Assembly (NCBI RefSeq): GCF_020097815.1
Contig: NZ_CP083663.1
Coordinates: forward strand, 2,914,001-2,978,000
DNA: 64,000 nt
Reading direction: 5' to 3'
DNA from: Haloprofundus salinisoli
GTDB lineage: Archaea; Halobacteriota; Halobacteria; Halobacteriales; Haloferacaceae
The position numbers were made by a program, and so were the translations under genes. The stretch's first letter is position 1; each line of letters starts with the position of its first letter. This document shows positions 61,310 through 64,000 of the stretch, piece after piece. The notes below the pieces were generated by a model. The model worked only from the letters and a program-made list of their open reading frames with translations. It was not told the origin of the DNA and did no database searches.

Positions 61310-63757
61310 TCACCGACCCGACCAGAACCGCTCCAATCCGAACCCGAGCATGTCCGGACTCACCGGCTGGAACTCCTCGCGTTCGTACTCGGGGAAGTAT
61401 TCGCGTACGCCGTTCCACGACTCGCGAGCGTAGCGGGCGTCGACGAAGACGCGTACCCCGACCTCGTCGTCGCCGCGGATGACGCGGCCGATCGCCTGCC
61501 GCGCCTTTCTGACCGCCGGCACCGTCAGCGCCGTCTCGAACCCAGAGCGGGACGTCGACGCGCCTCGCGTGCCACCACTCGCTTCGTCCGCGGGAACGTC
61601 TCCGAACTCGCGGTCGTACGCCGTCTTCACCGCCTTCGTCCGCGGACTCGACGTGTTGACGAGCGGGACGCCGCAGACGACCGCCGCCGAGAGGCGATCT
61701 CCGCGGTAGTCGACGCCCTCGGTCAAGGTTCCGCGGAGGCTCGTGACGAGCACCTTCCCCTCGCCGCCGAAGAACTCCGCCTTCAACGACTCGGTCGTTC
61801 CGTCGTCGCTCGATTCGTCGAGGAGAACGGGTTTGTCGACGCGGCGTTCGAGCACCCCGGCCATCCACTCGGCCTCGCCGTAACTCGGCATCCCGACGAG
61901 GACGTTGCCCGGCGATTGCGCAACTTCCGAGACGGCGTCCTCGTACGCCTGCCGCGTCGGGTTCTCCTCGTCGGGCGCGCCGCGGTTCGCGTAGGTGAAC
62001 TTCGGCGCGTCGACGGCGAAACTCGCGCGGTTCTCCTCGGGGAACGTCAGCCCGTAGGTCCGCTCTTCGACCGGGCGACCCGATTCGGCGAGCGCGTCGA
62101 GGCCGGAGACGGTCCGGAAGATATCCATCGGTGCGAGCGTGGCGCTCATCAGGACACCGCCGCCGAACTCCGCGAGCCGGTCACCGATGGCGTCTGAGGG
62201 GACGCAGTTGTACAGTGCGAGGCGCGCGTTGTACGCGCGACGCCACGAGTCCGGCGGTTCCATCTCGTCCCACGTCCGCTCCAGTTCGAGTTCGCGGAAG
62301 TAGCGCTCGTGGTCGCAGCGATACCACTCGCCGAGCACGCGACCGACGCCCGGCGCGGCCCGGCGCTTGTCGTCCTCCTCGGCCGAGTTGAGGATGCGGC
62401 CGACGACGGCACCGACGGTCTCGGCGCGGACCCACGTCCCGCCGTCGTAGCTGGCCTCCTCGGCCCACTCGCTTATCTCGTCGACCGCGGGCGCTTCGGG
62501 GTCTCTGAGCGGGATTTCGGCGTCGTCGAGCCTCGTGAGATCCGCTCTCCAATCCGGGAGCTCGCTGTCGAGGTGGGCGACGACGCGGCGGTCGAGTTCC
62601 TCGCGAAGGTCGCGGAGGAACTCACGCGTCTCCTTCAGTTCGCGGAGGGTCACGTCGCTCTTCTTCAGTTCGCCGCGGACGAGGTCGGCGTCGGCCGTCG
62701 ACCCGCGTGTCTCCCTGCCCGCGTCGTCGAACTCGACGGGTTGGATGACGCGCGTCAGTTCGTTCTCGGCGTCGCGGAGGCTCCGGTCGCCGACGCCCGA
62801 ACTGACGAGGTCGCGGACGCGCGGTTCGAGCATGTGCGCCTCGTCGCAGACGAGAAACGTCGTCTCGTCGACTAGAGTGCCCGTAAACGTCGCCACCGTC
62901 GTCGGGTCGAACGCGTGGTAGTAGTTGCCGAGGACGACCTCCACGTGGGGAAGCACCGCGCCCATCGTCGAGTGCGGGCAGGTGCCGAAGCCGGCCGAGA
63001 GCGAGACGAGGTCGGCCGGTTCCAGTACTCCTGCGTCCTCGAAGTCGAACGGTACCGCCTCGACCGGGTCGCCGTCCTCGGGCAGGTCGTCGAGAAACTG
63101 CGCGTAGAAGGGACAGAACTCGGTGTCGCCGTGTTCCGGCATCTCGGGGAGATACGGCGTCGGCTCGCTCGCCGTTTGGAGGTAGGAGGGACCACTCGCG
63201 CCGGTGTCGGCGAGGCCGGTCTGGGCGCGGCGCGCCTCGCCCGCCAACGCCGACGCGGTGGTCGGCCCGCTCTCGCTGGCGAGGTTTCTGGTCCGTTCGC
63301 GGAGCCCTTCGCAGCGCTCGTAGACGTTCGAGTCGTCGACGCCCGCGACGCGTTCTCTGCTATAGGGGCAGACGTCGGACTTGCCGACGAGCGTCAGTCC
63401 CGAGACCGGTCGCCACTCGTCGGGGAGGTTCGCGTTGATGGTCCAGAGGTCGTCTTCGAACTGCCGGAGCTGCTGTTTGACGCTGGTCAGGACGACGACG
63501 CGCTCGTACGGCGAGTCGGGGTCGCGCACCCGGTCGATGCCGGCGGTCAACGCGAGCATCGTCTTGCCAGTCCCGCAGGCACCCTCGATGACGGTGAAGC
63601 CGCCGTCGTCGGCCGTCTCGACGGCGGTGTCGATGCCGTCGGCCTGCTCGGGATACGGCTCGTCGTGTCCGAACACCTCGCGCCAAGTCACGCCCGACTC
63701 TCGCCGGGGCGGACGCTTATCGGTGTCGGAGGACGGTTGTGGGTTCGGTGTCGACAC
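61310..63757 (-). CDS. XPD/Rad3-like superfamily 2 DNA helicase
   Basis: An 815-aa protein. Walker A FTVIEGACGTGKTMLAL (residues 54-70), DEAH box FLVCDEAHMLEPRV (305-308), VVLGNYYHAFD, and motif VI ARQAIGRVIRGDDEVGVRVF are all present. Cys130, Cys149, Cys215 and Cys260, in the insert between motifs I and II, occupy the place of the XPD 4Fe-4S cluster, though their spacing differs from XPD itself. It likely unwinds DNA 5' to 3' in repair. It starts with GTG 63757, about 28 nt after CTTTTTGTGC on the minus strand. Confidence 0.88.
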   Translation of the reverse strand: MSTPNPQPSSDTDKRPPRRESGVTWREVFGHDEPYPEQADGIDTAVETADDGGFTVIEGACGTGKTMLALTAGIDRVRDPDSPYERVVVLTSVKQQLRQFEDDLWTINANLPDEWRPVSGLTLVGKSDVCPYSRERVAGVDDSNVYERCEGLRERTRNLASESGPTTASALAGEARRAQTGLADTGASGPSYLQTASEPTPYLPEMPEHGDTEFCPFYAQFLDDLPEDGDPVEAVPFDFEDAGVLEPADLVSLSAGFGTCPHSTMGAVLPHVEVVLGNYYHAFDPTTVATFTGTLVDETTFLVCDEAHMLEPRVRDLVSSGVGDRSLRDAENELTRVIQPVEFDDAGRETRGSTADADLVRGELKKSDVTLRELKETREFLRDLREELDRRVVAHLDSELPDWRADLTRLDDAEIPLRDPEAPAVDEISEWAEEASYDGGTWVRAETVGAVVGRILNSAEEDDKRRAAPGVGRVLGEWYRCDHERYFRELELERTWDEMEPPDSWRRAYNARLALYNCVPSDAIGDRLAEFGGGVLMSATLAPMDIFRTVSGLDALAESGRPVEERTYGLTFPEENRASFAVDAPKFTYANRGAPDEENPTRQAYEDAVSEVAQSPGNVLVGMPSYGEAEWMAGVLERRVDKPVLLDESSDDGTTESLKAEFFGGEGKVLVTSLRGTLTEGVDYRGDRLSAAVVCGVPLVNTSSPRTKAVKTAYDREFGDVPADEASGGTRGASTSRSGFETALTVPAVRKARQAIGRVIRGDDEVGVRVFVDARYARESWNGVREYFPEYEREEFQPVSPDMLGFGLERFWSGR

Positions 63758-63845
63758 GGTGAGCCGGGCTGGTCCCGTCTTCGCACAAAAAGTCGAGGTG
63801 GACGTCGGCGGCGACGGAGGCGACGGTGCCGACGCCGACGCGGAG

Positions 63846-64000
63846 TCACTCGGCGGGGTGACACTCGAAAGAACTCCCGTCGGGGCCGGGTCGCTCCGCG
63901 GCTTCGACCGCTCTTGTCGCTTCGACGACGGCGACCGAGTCGGGCGTGTATCGGCCGTCGGTCGCGGAGCTTCGGAGCAGCTCGACGAGTTGGTCGGACC
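63846..64000 (-). CDS. 3' end of an unidentified gene (partial)
   Basis: The last 51 codons of a minus-strand frame end at TGA 63846-63848: LVELLRSSATDGRYTPDSVA, ...VVEATRAVEAAERPGPDGS..., SFECHPAE. Composition is typical of coding sequence here and no stop interrupts it up to the window edge. The product cannot be recognised from this piece. Confidence 0.6.
   Translation of the reverse strand, partial: SDQLVELLRSSATDGRYTPDSVAVVEATRAVEAAERPGPDGSSFECHPAE

Noticed and set aside
59765-62197. Plus-strand frame of about 800 codons spanning FG-GAP gene and helicase end
   Set aside because: Extremely Arg-rich, crosses two real genes on opposite strands and has no motif.

Overview
The window is high-GC chromosomal DNA of a haloarchaeon, probably of the Haloferax/Halogeometricum group. 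The evidence is acidic proteomes (strings of D/E), an archaeal oligosaccharyltransferase (AglB) and dolichyl-phosphate hexosyltransferase (AglJ), a PGF-CTERM surface protein, a haloarchaeal fructose PTS, a D-gluconate/galactonate dehydratase, and many TATA boxes lying about 27 nt before start codons (leaderless mRNAs, several with GTG starts). The run leuA - ilvBNC - small protein - leuCDB - glpR - pfkB - PTS - gad resembles, from memory, the gene order of Haloferax volcanii. No rRNA, tRNA, CRISPR array, insertion sequence or prophage was recognised.

Layout. (1) 1-19,012 is an S-layer N-glycosylation (agl) locus bounded by aglB (3' end outside the window) and aglJ. Between them lie a flippase, three glycosyltransferases and seven soluble alkaline-phosphatase-superfamily enzymes. 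Three of these look like nucleotide pyrophosphatase/phosphodiesterases and four are sulfatase-like. None has the Cys-x-Pro-x-Arg formylglycine motif, and all seven end in a tail of the form LxxLGY. (2) 19,053-23,980 is ordinary small haloarchaeal genes: DUF proteins, a ribbon-helix-helix protein, a TetR regulator, a double VOC protein and a cupin/zinc-ribbon protein. (3) 24,376-32,974 is branched-chain amino-acid biosynthesis: leuA, then ilvB-ilvN-ilvC-(95-aa protein)-leuC-leuD-leuB, largely with overlapping stop/start codons. The ilvB leader holds a promoter-proximal 33-codon ORF whose second half is packed with Leu, Ile and Val codons, ending in a hairpin that can swap partners with an upstream hairpin. 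This looks like an attenuator and is the most interesting signal here. (4) 33,087-39,178 is glpR-pfkB and ptfC-ptfA-ptsH-ptsI-ptfB, a complete fructose phosphotransferase system plus 1-phosphofructokinase, with inverted repeats in both promoter regions. (5) 39,291-48,827 carries small DUF proteins, a secreted PGF-CTERM protein rich in N-glycosylation sequons (a plausible AglB substrate), a HAD hydrolase, gad (semi-phosphorylative Entner-Doudoroff pathway) behind a perfect 17-bp palindrome, a MOSC protein, an SDR, and a divergent pair sharing one TATA element. (6) 48,954-64,000 carries MenE, an acyl-CoA dehydrogenase, an AlkZ-like winged-helix protein, an MFS transporter, a lactonase-type metallo-hydrolase, UPF0058, a MutS-family ATPase, an FG-GAP/ASPIC protein without a signal peptide, a XPD/Rad3-like helicase and the 3' end of one more gene.

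How it fits together. The agl genes build, flip and transfer an S-layer glycan, and the phosphatase-superfamily set may decorate or trim it. The ilv/leu operon makes Val, Leu and Ile and appears set up to sense these amino acids during translation. The PTS/pfkB genes import and phosphorylate fructose, while gad feeds aldonates into central metabolism. Functional calls come from motif reading only; no database search was possible.
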